From NCBI GenBank assembly GCA_016714085.1, contig JADJNW010000001.1:62001-126000 (forward strand): 64,000 bases of DNA. Reading direction: 5' to 3'. Of the stretch, positions 25,867 to 34,803 are shown in pieces. Each line of letters starts with the position of its first letter. Positions within the stretch are counted from its first letter, which is position 1. Source of the stretch: Saprospiraceae bacterium (lineage in GTDB: Bacteria; Bacteroidota; Bacteroidia; Chitinophagales; Saprospiraceae). A program made the translations under genes and the position numbers. The notes beneath the pieces are model-generated. The model was not told the DNA's origin, did not search any database, and worked only from the letters and a program-made list of their open reading frames with translations.

Positions 25867-27158
25867 TTATGACTTCCGATTTAACAGGGTTTTGCCAGGA
25901 TAATACGCTGATTCTGCCAATTCCTCCTCGATGCGAAGCAGTTGATTATATTTGGCAACCCGATCCGAACGAGAAGCCGACCCCGTCTTGATTTGCCCTG
26001 TATTCAATGCCACCGCCAAGTCTGCGATCGTGGTATCTTCGGTTTCGCCGGAGCGATGGCTCATCACGTTGCGGTAAGCATTACGCGTAGCCAATTGTAC
26101 CGTATCAATCGTTTCGCACAGCGTACCGATTTGGTTCACTTTGATCAAAATCGCATTCGCAACATTATTATCAATCCCTTGCTGCAAGCGGGTTACATTC
26201 GTCACAAATAGGTCATCCCCAACGAGTTGTACACGGTGTCCGATTTCTTTTGTCAAAGCAGCCCAACCGTCCCAATCGTCTTCAAACAAGCCATCTTCGA
26301 TAGAGAAAATTGGATATTTGCTGCTCCAATCCTTCCAGAAAGCCACCATATCCGAAGAGCTCAGCTTATCGCCGGTTGACTTTTTGAAATGGTACATTTT
26401 TGATTCTTCGTCATAAAATTCAGAAGCCGCCGCATCCATTGCAATCATTATATCCTCGCCCGGCTGGAAGCCCGCTGCTTCGATCGCCTGTAGCACTATC
26501 TCAATCGCTTCCTGATTCGATTTGATATTTGGCGCAAAGCCACCTTCATCGCCTACATTGGTAGAGTAGCCTTTCTTTTTCAACACGTTTTTCAAATGAT
26601 GGAACACTTCTACGCCCATGCGCAATCCTTCAGAAAAGAATTCCGCGCCGACAGGCATAATCATAAACTCCTGAAAATCAATTGAATTATCAGCATGAGA
26701 GCCCCCATTCAAAATATTCATCATGGGCACCGGCAATACATGCGCATTCACACCGCCGAGATAGCGATATAATGGCATTTCTGCTGCTTCTGCCGCAGCC
26801 TTAGCTACTGCCAGAGATACCGCCAGCATTGCATTAGCGCCGAGTTTGGATTTATTTTTGTACCATCAAGATCAAGCATGACCTGATCGATATAACGCTG
26901 GTCAAAAGCATCCAAGCCAATAATCTCCTCACCGATGATCTCTTCCACGTTGCTACAAGCTTTCAGTACGCCTTTGCCGAGGTAACGTCCTTTATCGTCA
27001 TCCCGCAATTCTACAGCCTCATGCGCGCCTGTAGATGCACCAGAGGGCACTGCTGCACGACCGAAATAACCGCTTTCGGTTAAAACTTCTACCTCTATGG
27101 TTGGATTTCCACGAGAATCCAGAATTTCTCTGGCTTTGATGTCAATAATTGTACTCAT
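25867..27158 (-). CDS. eno: Enolase, frame interrupted at 26855-26859
   Basis: Converts 2-phosphoglycerate to phosphoenolpyruvate. The first frame (27158 down) opens TIIDIKAREILDSRGNPTIEVEV and includes the SGASTGAHEA loop. It breaks after LDLDGTK, where it runs into INPNSALMQCW and a stop. The second frame resumes at GANAMLAVSLAVAKAAA and contains NILNGGSHADNSIDFQEFMI, SIEDGLFEDDW, VGDDLFVTN, NAILIKVNQIGT and SHRSGETEDTTIADLAV, the complete catalytic set. One more A in the coding-strand A5 run (T5 at 26855-26859) gives the expected LDGTKNKSKLGANAMLAV, about 430 aa. Normally essential, so an error is the likely cause. Confidence 0.95.
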
Positions 27159-27211
27159 ATCTTTGTGTTATGGTGTGATCGTATGATGGTGTTTTGATTT
27201 CAAGCCACCTC

Positions 27212-27253
27212 AATATTCAAATTTCGTAATATCTTAATTTCCAAATGAATATT
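27212..27253. repeat. Inverted repeat touching the end of carA
   Basis: AATATTCA (27212-27219) is matched by TGAATATT (27246-27253). The right arm includes bases of the carA stop codon. The rest of the 93-base gap upstream of it carries GGTGT/TATGATGGTGTTTTG words like those of other gaps in this cluster. Confidence 0.4.
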
Positions 27254-28355
27254 AATTCTGCATTAATTTTATAAACTCGTCGAAAAGATAGCGCGCATCA
27301 TGCGGCCCGGGCGAAGCCTCCGGGTGGTATTGTACCGAAAATGCTTTTTTGTTCTTTAAACGAAGTCCTTCCACTGTATTATCATTCAAATTCACATGCG
27401 TAATCTCGATTTCATCGGCTTTCTGCTCAATTACTGCGCGATTCACCTCAAAACCATGATTTTGGCTGGTGATCTCACTATGTCCAGTAACCAAATTTTT
27501 GACAGGATGGTTGATACCTCTATGTCCGTGGTGCATTTTATGCGTCGGCACATCGGCGGCTAATGCCAGCAATTGATGCCCTAAACAAATGCCAAACAAG
27601 GGTTTATCTTCTTCCAGAATTGCTTTTGCCGTAGCAATAGCATAATCCATAGACGCCGGATCCCCAGGTCCGTTTGACAAGAAATAGCCGGTAGGATTGA
27701 ATGCGCGAAGTTCTTCAATACTGGTTTTAGCTGGGAAAATTTTCACATAACAGCCCCGATCTGCCAAGCATTGCAAAATATTTTGCTTGATGCCATAATC
27801 CATCGCCGCCACCCGAAAACGCGCGTGCGGGTCACCATAAACATAGGACTCCTTTGTACTCACTTGGGAAGCCAACTCCAAGCCTTCCATGGGCGGCACC
27901 GCTTCCAGGCGACGCTTCAACTCTTCTATATCGTGAATTTCCGAAGAAATAATAGCATTCATCGCACCTTTATCGCGGATATGGCGTACAATAGCGCGGG
28001 TATCCACATTAGAAATGCCTACCAAGCCTTCTTCTTCAAAATATTCCTGGATGGATTCATCTGCTTTTTGACGAGAGTATTTTTCGGTGAAATTTTTGCA
28101 AATTAATCCGGCAATCTTGATGCTGTGTGACTCTACCTCAGAGCGTTTGATGCCGTAATTGCCAATATGAGCATTGGTAGCCACCAATAATTGTCCAAAA
28201 TAAGAAGGGTCGGTGAAAATCTCCTGGTAGCCGGTCATTCCTGTGTTAAAGCAAATTTCCCCGGTGGTAGTGCCGATCTTGCCTGCCGCTTTTCCGTGAA
28301 AAACAGTACCATCTTCAAGCAAGAGCACCGCAGGTAAGTCTTTTATTTCGCTCAT
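27252..28355 (-). CDS. carA: Carbamoyl-phosphate synthase small (glutaminase) subunit
   Basis: 367 aa, the standard length. The N-terminal CarA domain opens PAVLLLEDGTVFHGKAAG and includes GEICFNTGMTGYQEIFTDPSYFGQ. The class I glutamine amidotransferase domain has the nucleophile in FGICLGHQLLALA and the His-Glu pair in VQYHPEASPGPHD. It releases ammonia from glutamine for carbamoyl phosphate (arginine and pyrimidines). The large subunit is not in the window. It lies between rplQ and eno on the same strand, with its own -7 element and a ~105-base leader containing an imperfect palindrome. Confidence 0.95.
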   Translation of the reverse strand: MSEIKDLPAVLLLEDGTVFHGKAAGKIGTTTGEICFNTGMTGYQEIFTDPSYFGQLLVATNAHIGNYGIKRSEVESHSIKIAGLICKNFTEKYSRQKADESIQEYFEEEGLVGISNVDTRAIVRHIRDKGAMNAIISSEIHDIEELKRRLEAVPPMEGLELASQVSTKESYVYGDPHARFRVAAMDYGIKQNILQCLADRGCYVKIFPAKTSIEELRAFNPTGYFLSNGPGDPASMDYAIATAKAILEEDKPLFGICLGHQLLALAADVPTHKMHHGHRGINHPVKNLVTGHSEITSQNHGFEVNRAVIEQKADEIEITHVNLNDNTVEGLRLKNKKAFSVQYHPEASPGPHDARYLFDEFIKLMQN

Positions 28356-28364
28356 TTATTTTTA

Positions 28365-28440
28365 AGACTTTAGACATTAGACGATAGAAATTAGACAAGT
28401 CCATGAAAGCTTAAAGTCTAAAATTTACAGTCTATTATCT
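28365..28440. repeat. TTAGAC/GTCTAA word-repeat palindrome in the carA leader
   Basis: AAGACTTTAGACATTAGACG and a third TTAGAC on the left face AAAGTCTAAAA and CAGTCTATTATCTG on the right, forming an imperfect self-complementary region. The same words recur at 35288-35355, 40095-40145 and 47594-47666. Confidence 0.55.
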
Positions 28441-28459
28441 GCTTTTTACAAAATTCGTG

Positions 28460-28467
28460 CAAAGATA
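28460..28467 (-). promoter_or_regulatory. -7 element for carA
   Basis: The complement reads TATCTTTG, 105 bases before the carA start at 28355 and downstream of the rplQ terminator. Confidence 0.5.
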
Positions 28468-28510
28468 ATTTTACAAATCAAAAATTTGAAATCTTGCTCT
28501 AAAATACTAC

Positions 28511-28550
28511 TAAAAACAAAAGGCGATACCATTACTGGCACCGCCCTTTG
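28511..28550 (-). terminator. Terminator at the end of the ribosomal supercluster
   Basis: On the minus strand AAAGGGCGGTGCC pairs imperfectly with GGTATCGCCTTTT, then TTGTTTTTAG follows. It lies 26 bases after the rplQ stop. Confidence 0.6.
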
Positions 28551-28575
28551 TTCAAATGCTGAGAAATAAATCCCA

Positions 28576-29187
28576 TTATTCTTCTGTTTTCTTTTCTTCA
28601 TCTTCGTTTGTCTCTGTTTCCGGCGCTTCTTCTGTAGCCTCCGCCACAGGTTCATCCGCTACAACATCCTCCACTGTTTCTGCTACATCCTCGATTACTT
28701 CCTCTTCTTCTACAGCCGTTTCTGTTGCAACTTCCCTTGTTTTAGCCACTTGTGAATCACCGCTACCTCCTTTACGGCGACGTCTTCTACGTCCACCACC
28801 TTTATCTTCTTCTTTTGCAGAATATACTTCATTGAAGTCCACAAATTCTATCATCGCCATTTCAGCAGCATCTCCCTGCCGAAAACCTGTTTTGATCACA
28901 CGCACATAGCCACCAGGACGATCGCCTACTTTCTCTGCAATTGGGCCAAACAATTCCTTGATCGCTTCCTTACTCTGCAAATAGGTAAATACGACCCGAC
29001 GAGAATGCGTCGTATTCGTCTTTGCTTTCGTAACTAATGGCTCGATATATACGCGAAGCGCTTTAGCTTTAGCAAGTGTCGTATTAATGCGCTTGTGCTG
29101 AATCAATGCCTGCGCCAGGTTTTTCATCAGCGCGTGGCGATGGCCGACTTTTCGACCTAAATGATTGACCTTTTTACCGTGTCTCAT
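28576..29187 (-). CDS. rplQ: Ribosomal protein L17 with acidic C-terminal extension
   Basis: 203 aa against ~120-130 for E. coli. Residues 1-116 are a normal L17 (MRHGKKVNHLGRKVGHRHALMKNLA, GGYVRVIKTGFRQGDAAEMA). After a basic KGGGRRRRRRKGG stretch comes about 65 residues dominated by Glu, Val, Ala and Thr (VATETAVEEEEVIEDVAET...). Extended L17 tails are common in Bacteroidota; the job of the tail is unknown. Last gene of the supercluster, followed by a terminator. Confidence 0.95.
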   Translation of the reverse strand: MRHGKKVNHLGRKVGHRHALMKNLAQALIQHKRINTTLAKAKALRVYIEPLVTKAKTNTTHSRRVVFTYLQSKEAIKELFGPIAEKVGDRPGGYVRVIKTGFRQGDAAEMAMIEFVDFNEVYSAKEEDKGGGRRRRRRKGGSGDSQVAKTREVATETAVEEEEVIEDVAETVEDVVADEPVAEATEEAPETETNEDEEKKTEE

Positions 29188-29369
29188 TTTGAATAAATAA
29201 TTTACTTCGCAACACGTTTCGCCGAAAACTCATAGGGCGATTGGCGCGCCTTTCGGTTAGTCGGTTATTGCAATAGTTAAATAAAACAGACGCCTTTACC
29301 AAAAATAGTTGTCTGCAGCATAATAATTGTGGCGAATTTTAAAAATCTGCCACAATTATTACATCAATA

Positions 29370-30368
29370 TTAATCTTCATCCAGCTTGTACTTCGACAAA
29401 TCCATGCCAAATGTCAAGCCTTTATCCTGGAGTAATTCTTCAATTTCTACCAAAGATTTCTTACCAAAGTTGCGGAACTTCAGCAGTTCGTGAGTATCGT
29501 AGCGTACCAACTCTGCCAAAGTATTGATCTTCGCAGCTTTCAAGCAGTTGTAAGCACGTACCGACAAATCGAGGTCTTCGAGTGAAGTCTTCAACAACTT
29601 GCGCATATGCAAGATATGCTCATCCACGATATTATCTTCGCGGCTGGAAGCATCATCGAAAGTGATATTTTCATCTGTAATCAGCATCAAATGCTGAATC
29701 AAAATTCTTGATGCTTCTTTGATCGCTTCCTCCGGGTGGATCGTGCCATCCGTTTTCACTTCAATCGAAAGCTTTTCGTAATCCGTACGCTGACCTACAC
29801 GTGTGCTTTCCACGCGGTAAGCCACATTTTTGATAGGGGTATAAATCGCATCAATCGGAATCACACCAATCGGCGCATCTTTCGGCAGATTTTCATCAGA
29901 AGGCACATAACCACGCCCTTTCGAAATAGTGAATTCTACTTCCAAATTCACCGAAGGCTCCATGGTACAAATAAGCTGATCAGGATTCATAACTTTGAAC
30001 ACATTCGTGTGCTCTTCGATGTCACCTGCTCTGAATTCATCCTTGCCACTGATGGTCAAATATATCTTCTCGTTAGAAATCTCCTCATTAGAAATCATAC
30101 ATTTCAAGCGTACTTGCTTGAGATTGAGGATAATTTCCACCATATCTTCTACTACACCGCGTATCGTCGAAAATTCGTGTTCTACCCCTGCGATGCGCAC
30201 CGCAGAAATAGCGTAGCCCTCCAGCGACGAAAGCAAAACTCGGCGCAAGGAGTTACCAATAGTTTGTCCGAAGCCTGGCTCAAGGGGTTTGAATTCAAAA
30301 AGTCCTTCAAAATCATCAGACTTTTGCATTACAATCTTGTCCGGCTTCTGAAAATTTAATACACTCAT
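29370..30368 (-). CDS. rpoA: RNA polymerase alpha subunit
   Basis: 332 aa, full length. The N-terminal domain dimerises and assembles the polymerase (FEPLEPGFGQTIGNSLRRVLLSSLEG, then VRIAGVEHEFSTIRGVVEDMVEIILNLK). The C-terminal domain (DLSVRAYNCLKAAKINTLAELVRY, then LLKFRNFGKKSLVEIEELL) contacts upstream promoter DNA and activators. It lies in the alpha operon between rpsD and rplQ. The 182-base gap to rplQ is among the widest in the cluster and holds no gene. Confidence 0.97.
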   Translation of the reverse strand: MSVLNFQKPDKIVMQKSDDFEGLFEFKPLEPGFGQTIGNSLRRVLLSSLEGYAISAVRIAGVEHEFSTIRGVVEDMVEIILNLKQVRLKCMISNEEISNEKIYLTISGKDEFRAGDIEEHTNVFKVMNPDQLICTMEPSVNLEVEFTISKGRGYVPSDENLPKDAPIGVIPIDAIYTPIKNVAYRVESTRVGQRTDYEKLSIEVKTDGTIHPEEAIKEASRILIQHLMLITDENITFDDASSREDNIVDEHILHMRKLLKTSLEDLDLSVRAYNCLKAAKINTLAELVRYDTHELLKFRNFGKKSLVEIEELLQDKGLTFGMDLSKYKLDED

Positions 30369-30489
30369 AGTTTGATTTAAAACGTTGAAAGGATTAACCG
30401 ACGAACTTGCATTTAGTTTGAATAGTCAGGAATTATAATCCTATTATACGAATTTTGACAGCCCGTATGCCAGACTGCCAAAACTCATT

Positions 30490-31104
30490 TTACTTAGAAT
30501 ATAATTCGACAATGAGCTGTTCGTTTATTTTTTCTGGTATCTGCTCTCTCGAAGGGTATTCCAGAAAGATGCCCTGCATTTTATCTGGGTTGAATTCTAA
30601 CCAACCAAACCTCGTCCGCGAACTCTTGGCATTTCCTACGCTATCCTGAATGGCCTCCATAGACTTAGACTGTCCACGTACGCCAATAATATCACCTGGA
30701 CGTAATTGATAGGAGGGAATATTGGTCACGATGCCGTTCACCGTAATATGCTTGTGCGAAACATACTGACGAGCAGCAGCACGCGTTGGCGCAATACCTA
30801 AACGGAAAACAGTATTATCTAATCTTGCTTCCAGAAATTGCAGCAATACCTCACCCGTTACACCCTTCTTACTGCTGGCTTTGTCGAATAGATTTCTAAA
30901 CTGCCGCTCCAGCACGCCGTAGGTGTACTTCGCTTTTTGCTTTTCCTGCAACTGCTGTGCATAATCGGAACGCTGCTTACGCTTGCGCGATTGCCCATGT
31001 TGCCCAGGAGGATATTTTCTTTTCTCGAAAGCCTTATCGAAGCCGAAAATCGCTTCGCCGAACGTCCTCGCCTTTTTTGTTTTTGGTCCGGTATATCTTG
31101 CCAT
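30490..31104 (-). CDS. rpsD: Ribosomal protein S4
   Basis: 204 aa, full length: MARYTGPKTKKARTFGEAIF, GQHGQSRKRKQRSDYAQQLQEKQK and the S4 RNA-binding domain (FLEARLDNTVFRLGIAPTRAAARQYVSHKHITVNG). It is the primary 16S rRNA binder of the 30S body and in E. coli represses the alpha operon; no such RNA site is evident here. No CxxC zinc pair at the N-terminus. Confidence 0.97.
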   Translation of the reverse strand: MARYTGPKTKKARTFGEAIFGFDKAFEKRKYPPGQHGQSRKRKQRSDYAQQLQEKQKAKYTYGVLERQFRNLFDKASSKKGVTGEVLLQFLEARLDNTVFRLGIAPTRAAARQYVSHKHITVNGIVTNIPSYQLRPGDIIGVRGQSKSMEAIQDSVGNAKSSRTRFGWLEFNPDKMQGIFLEYPSREQIPEKINEQLIVELYSK

Positions 31105-31137
31105 TTTGGATCAAACGTTTTCTTTGTCTGTAAATAA

Positions 31138-31527
31138 TTACACTCTTCTGCGCTTCGGCGGACGACAACCATTATGTGGAATCGGCGTCACGTCTTGGAT
31201 TTTGGAAACCTTAATACCTGCACCGTCAATTGCACGGATTGCTGCTTCCCGACCAGAACCGGGGCCTTTCACAAACACTTCAGCGGTGCGCATTCCAGCA
31301 TCATAAGCTACTTTAGCCGCATCGTTTGCTGCAATTTGTGCTGCATAAGGCGTGTTTTTCTTAGAGCCACGGAAACCTGCTTTACCTGCTGAAGCCCAAG
31401 AAATCACTTGTCCTTGCTTATTGCAAAGCGAAATAATAATATTATTAAAACTCGCCTGAATATAAACCAAGCCTTCCGGCTCTACTTTTACTTTTCTTTT
31501 TTTGACTTTCTTTGCTGCCTTTGCCAT
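31138..31527 (-). CDS. rpsK: Ribosomal protein S11
   Basis: 129 aa: GLVYIQASFNNIIISLCNKQGQVISWASAGKAGFRGSKKNTPYAAQ, with C-terminal DVTPIPHNGCRPPKRRRV, the strongly conserved tail near the decoding platform. A basic KKVKKRKVKV stretch opens the protein. It is part of the alpha operon, 33 bases upstream of rpsD. Confidence 0.97.
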   Translation of the reverse strand: MAKAAKKVKKRKVKVEPEGLVYIQASFNNIIISLCNKQGQVISWASAGKAGFRGSKKNTPYAAQIAANDAAKVAYDAGMRTAEVFVKGPGSGREAAIRAIDGAGIKVSKIQDVTPIPHNGCRPPKRRRV

Positions 31528-31534
31528 TTTATTA

Positions 31535-31612
31535 TGGTGTTTTGGTGCTAAAGTGTTTTGGTATTATAGCATTTTAAGCCGAAGCACTATAAAACCATTG
31601 CACAATAACACT
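31535..31612. repeat. Imperfect palindrome between rpsM and rpsK
   Basis: GGTGTTTTGGTGCTAAAGTG on the left is matched roughly by CATTGCACAATAACACTAAA on the right. The words GTGTTTTGGT repeat within the left arm. The same vocabulary occurs at 48158-48241. Confidence 0.5.
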
Positions 31613-31616
31613 AAAA

Positions 31617-31994
31617 TTACTTCGTAGCTTTCTTTTTATTAGCAACTGTTTTACGCTTACCTTTACGGGTACGCGCATTTGTTCTCGTACGCTGACCTCG
31701 CAAAGGCAAACCTCTACGATGACGAAGCCCGCGATAGCAACCAATATCCATCAAACGCTTGATAGACAACTGCACCTCTGAGCGCAATTCCCCTTCTACC
31801 TTATATTGGTTGGTAATGATTTGTGTAATTTCCCGAACATTATCATCCGTCCAGTCATGCACTTTAATATCCTCACTTATCCCAGCTTCGCTGAGGATTT
31901 CTTGGGCCGATGACTTACCGATACCAAAGATATAAGTAAGTCCGATCACACCGCGTTTATTTCTTGGCAAGTCAATACCTGCAATACGAGCCAT
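31617..31994 (-). CDS. rpsM: Ribosomal protein S13
   Basis: 125 aa: ARIAGIDLPRNKRGVIGLTYIFGIGKSSAQEIL (helix-two-turn-helix), and the conserved GCYRGLRHRRGLPLRGQRTRTNARTRKG tail that reaches tRNA sites on the 30S head. Full length. It lies between rpmJ and rpsK. Confidence 0.97.
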   Translation of the reverse strand: MARIAGIDLPRNKRGVIGLTYIFGIGKSSAQEILSEAGISEDIKVHDWTDDNVREITQIITNQYKVEGELRSEVQLSIKRLMDIGCYRGLRHRRGLPLRGQRTRTNARTRKGKRKTVANKKKATK

Positions 31995-32068
31995 TTTGAA
32001 CTTAGATTTTGGATCTTAGATTTGCGATTAAATAAAACCGTAAATCATAAATCGTCATTCGTAAATAA

Positions 32069-32185
32069 TTACCCTTGACGTTGCTTGAACTTAGGGTTCT
32101 TCTTATTAATGATATAAATTCTGCCTTTTCTTCTCACAATCTTGCAATCGACAGAACGTTTTTTAACAGATGCTCTGACTTTCAT
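32069..32185 (-). CDS. rpmJ: Ribosomal protein L36, zinc-free type
   Basis: 38 aa (MKVRASVKKRSVDCKIVRRK, then GRIYIINKKNPKFKQRQG), start complement of 32183-32185, stop complement of 32069-32071. Of the three Cys and one His that hold zinc in the common form only Cys14 remains, so this is the zinc-independent (C-minus) form. It lies 12 bases downstream of infA, the usual Bacteroidota order infA-rpmJ-rpsM. Confidence 0.95.
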   Translation of the reverse strand: MKVRASVKKRSVDCKIVRRKGRIYIINKKNPKFKQRQG

Positions 32186-32197
32186 GACACTAGATTT

Positions 32198-32416
32198 TTA
32201 CTTGTATCGGTAAATAATTCTACCTCGTGAAAGATCATAAGGCGACATTTCCACAGAAACCTTATCACCCGGCAGAATCCGTATATAATTCATCCTCATT
32301 TTTCCAGAAATAGTAGCAATAATTTGATGATCATTTTCCAATCGCACTCTGAACATAGCATTGGACAATGCTTCCTCAATAATGCCATCCTGTTTAATAA
32401 GGTTCTTTTTTGCCAT
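32198..32416 (-). CDS. infA: Translation initiation factor IF-1
   Basis: 72 aa, single OB fold: KQDGIIEEALSNAMFRVRLEN, ISGKMRMNYIRILPGDKVSVEMSPYDLSRGRIIYRYK. It binds the 30S A site during initiation. A TATCTTTG element sits 18 bases upstream of the start, suggesting an internal promoter for infA-rpmJ and the alpha operon. Confidence 0.97.
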   Translation of the reverse strand: MAKKNLIKQDGIIEEALSNAMFRVRLENDHQIIATISGKMRMNYIRILPGDKVSVEMSPYDLSRGRIIYRYK

Positions 32417-32433
32417 AGTAAAATTTCGGAGGG

Positions 32434-32441
32434 CAAAGATA
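32434..32441 (-). promoter_or_regulatory. -7 element for infA
   Basis: The complement reads TATCTTTG followed by CCCTCCGAAATTTTACT and the ATG. The predicted transcript would have a leader of only about 10 bases. No good TTG box at 19-20 bases. Confidence 0.5.
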
Positions 32442-32521
32442 AGAATATTAGTCGAATATTCTGTAATCCCTCCCTAAAAAAGAAATACGTTATTTTATAA
32501 AATTGGTTTTAATAGCCTAAC

Positions 32522-33346
32522 TCAAGCTGCTGCTGTTTTTACAGCATTAATTTCTTTGATGTTCGGATTATTCTGAATCTCTGCTTCGATAAAAGAGTGA
32601 TCAGATAAAATATCTGCCTTGCCTTTCTTCACTGCGACCGTATGCTCGTAATGCGCAGAAGGTTTTCCATCTTTTGCATGCACCGTCCATCCATCTTTTG
32701 CAGTGCGAACATCTTTTTTGCCAAGATTAACCATCGGTTCAATCGCAATCACCAAGCCTTCTTTCAATTTTACACCCCTGCCCCGCTGCCCATAATTAGG
32801 CACTTCTGGCGATTCATGCAATTCGCGCCCAACGCCATGCCCTACCAATTCTCGCACAATGCCGTAGCCATGCACTCTTTCTACAAAATGCTGAATCGTG
32901 AACCCCACATCTCCCAAGCGATTACCTGGCACTGCCTGCTGAATACCTTTGTATAAAGCTGCATGAGTCGTTCTCAGCAAATCCATTATATCTTCTGAAA
33001 CATCCCCTATCGCAAAAGTGTATGCAGCATCCCCAAAATAACCATTCATCTTCACGCCGCAATCTACCGAAACAATATCTCCTTCTTTAAAAATTTGCTT
33101 ATTATCCGGAATGCCATGTACCACTACATCATTCACCGACACACAAAGCGAAGCAGGAAAACCGCGATACCCTTTGAAAGCTGGCACAGCATTGTGATCA
33201 CGGATAAACTCTTCTGCTTTTCTGTCAATCACTTCACCGCTTACGCCTGGATGCAACATGGAAGCCACCTGGGCCAAGGTTTTGCATACCAAAAGGCAAC
33301 TTTGGCGGATAAGCTCTATTTCTTCGTCGGTTTTGTAAAATATCAT
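32522..33346 (-). CDS. map: Methionine aminopeptidase type I
   Basis: 274 aa, with the five metal ligands in order: Asp in VSVDCGVKMNGYFGDAAYTF (two), His in ELVGHGVGRELHE, Glu in VIAIEPMVNLG and Glu in SAHYEHTVAV. It removes initiator methionine from nascent proteins. The C-terminal ~25 residues extend beyond the usual end. It lies downstream of secY, as often in this cluster. Confidence 0.96.
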   Translation of the reverse strand: MIFYKTDEEIELIRQSCLLVCKTLAQVASMLHPGVSGEVIDRKAEEFIRDHNAVPAFKGYRGFPASLCVSVNDVVVHGIPDNKQIFKEGDIVSVDCGVKMNGYFGDAAYTFAIGDVSEDIMDLLRTTHAALYKGIQQAVPGNRLGDVGFTIQHFVERVHGYGIVRELVGHGVGRELHESPEVPNYGQRGRGVKLKEGLVIAIEPMVNLGKKDVRTAKDGWTVHAKDGKPSAHYEHTVAVKKGKADILSDHSFIEAEIQNNPNIKEINAVKTAAA

Positions 33347-33352
33347 TTTTAA

Positions 33353-33421
33353 AATATGTAAGATTTAAAAATCGCAAATAATAACTTCTTAATAAAGCAT
33401 AAAGTTTAAATCTTACATATT
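33353..33421. repeat. Perfect 17-bp inverted repeat between secY and map, overlapping the secY end
   Basis: The left arm 33353-33369 (AATATGTAAGATTTAAA) is the exact complement of 33405-33421, separated by 35 bases. The right arm covers the secY stop codon and the last two codons. It has no T-tail. Confidence 0.8.
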
Positions 33422-34798
33422 CGCACCAATACCTTGCATTCGACTTTGTCTGCCTTGTATCTTACCTGACTTCACCAAACCATCGTAACGACGCATCAAC
33501 AAATGACTCTCAATTTGCTGTAAAGTATCCAAAACAACCCCTACCAAAATCAAAAGCGAAGTACCTCCAAAGAAGATCGCAAACGCTGTATTGACGCCAA
33601 AAGCGGCAGCAAAAGCAGGCATAATCGCAATCAATCCCAGGAAAATAGAACCCGGCAATGTAATACGAGTCGTCACTGCATCAATAAAATCAGCTGTTGG
33701 CTTCCCTGGCTTGATACCTGGAATAAAAGCATTCTGGCGTTTGAGATATTCAGAGTATTGTTGTGGATTGACCATCAAGGCCGTATAAATATAAGTAAAT
33801 ACAACTATTAATAAGAAATATACAATATTATACGGAACGGATGTAAAATCGTTTAAAGCCATTAAAATCGGATTGGCAGCTACGGAACTATCTTGTGTAA
33901 TAAATTGAGCAGCAGTAGCTGGCAAGAACATCAATGCTTGCGCAAAGATGATTGGCATTACACCGGCTGCATTTACTTTCAAAGGAATATAATCACGTGC
34001 CCCAGCAGCAGGCATAGCAGTAGAGCCCCGACCTACCATACGTTTTGCAAACTGAATCGGAATTTTACGCACGCCTTGTACAATCACAATGGTACCAATT
34101 ATAATGACAAACAAGAAAGCGATTTCCAAAATAAATAAAAGGATTCCACTTTCCAAACGCAGTAAGAATTCAGCGGCAAAAGCCTGTGGCAATCTAGCAA
34201 TGATCCCTATCATGATCAATAAAGAAACCCCATTTCCAATACCGCGATCCGTAATACGTTCGCCCAGCCACATCGCAAATACTGTACCCGTTGCCAAGAT
34301 AATAATATTAGCACCCCAAAAGATACCGCCCGGAAGGCTAGGATCGACAGCACCAACGCCATTGTATTCTAAACTATTGATATACGTAAGATAACCTCCG
34401 CCTTGCACCAAAGTAATAGCTACCGTGAGCAATCGGGTGATCTGATTTATTTTTTTCCTGCCCGACTCTCCTTCTTTTTGCTGCAAACGCTGGAAATATG
34501 GCACTGCAAAACCCAATAACTGGATGATGATAGAAGCAGTAATATAAGGCATGATACCCAATGCAAAAACCGAGGCGTTATTGAACGCACCGCCTGTAAA
34601 TACATTGATCAATCCTAAGAGGTCATTCGCGTTGCCTCTATTTTGGGCAGCGCCTTCCAAAACCGAGGGCACAACACCCGGAAGCACTACATAAGAGCCA
34701 AAGCGAAATACCATCAACATCCCTAGCGTAAAAAGAATGCGATTGCGCAATTCCTTTATCTTCCAGATGTTTTTGAGCGTTGTGATAAGTCTTTTCAT
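33413..34798 (-). CDS. secY: Protein translocase subunit SecY
   Basis: 461 aa with ten membrane segments. Recognisable parts: TLKNIWKIKELRNRILFTLGMLMVFRFGSYVVLPGV (first segment), GIMPYITASIIIQLL, ERITDRGIGNGVSLLIMIGI and FAKRMVGRGSTAMPAAGARDYIPLKVNAAGVMPIIFA. It forms the Sec pore used by the signal-peptide proteins in this window. It follows rplO by 5 bases. Confidence 0.97.
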   Translation of the reverse strand: MKRLITTLKNIWKIKELRNRILFTLGMLMVFRFGSYVVLPGVVPSVLEGAAQNRGNANDLLGLINVFTGGAFNNASVFALGIMPYITASIIIQLLGFAVPYFQRLQQKEGESGRKKINQITRLLTVAITLVQGGGYLTYINSLEYNGVGAVDPSLPGGIFWGANIIILATGTVFAMWLGERITDRGIGNGVSLLIMIGIIARLPQAFAAEFLLRLESGILLFILEIAFLFVIIIGTIVIVQGVRKIPIQFAKRMVGRGSTAMPAAGARDYIPLKVNAAGVMPIIFAQALMFLPATAAQFITQDSSVAANPILMALNDFTSVPYNIVYFLLIVVFTYIYTALMVNPQQYSEYLKRQNAFIPGIKPGKPTADFIDAVTTRITLPGSIFLGLIAIMPAFAAAFGVNTAFAIFFGGTSLLILVGVVLDTLQQIESHLLMRRYDGLVKSGKIQGRQSRMQGIGANM

Positions 34799-34803
34799 TG
34801 CAT

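Noticed and set aside
29736..30359. 207-codon open frame opposite rpoA
   Set aside because: The rpoA frame is unmistakable. The opposite frame is rich in His, Arg and Phe, as expected of a complement.
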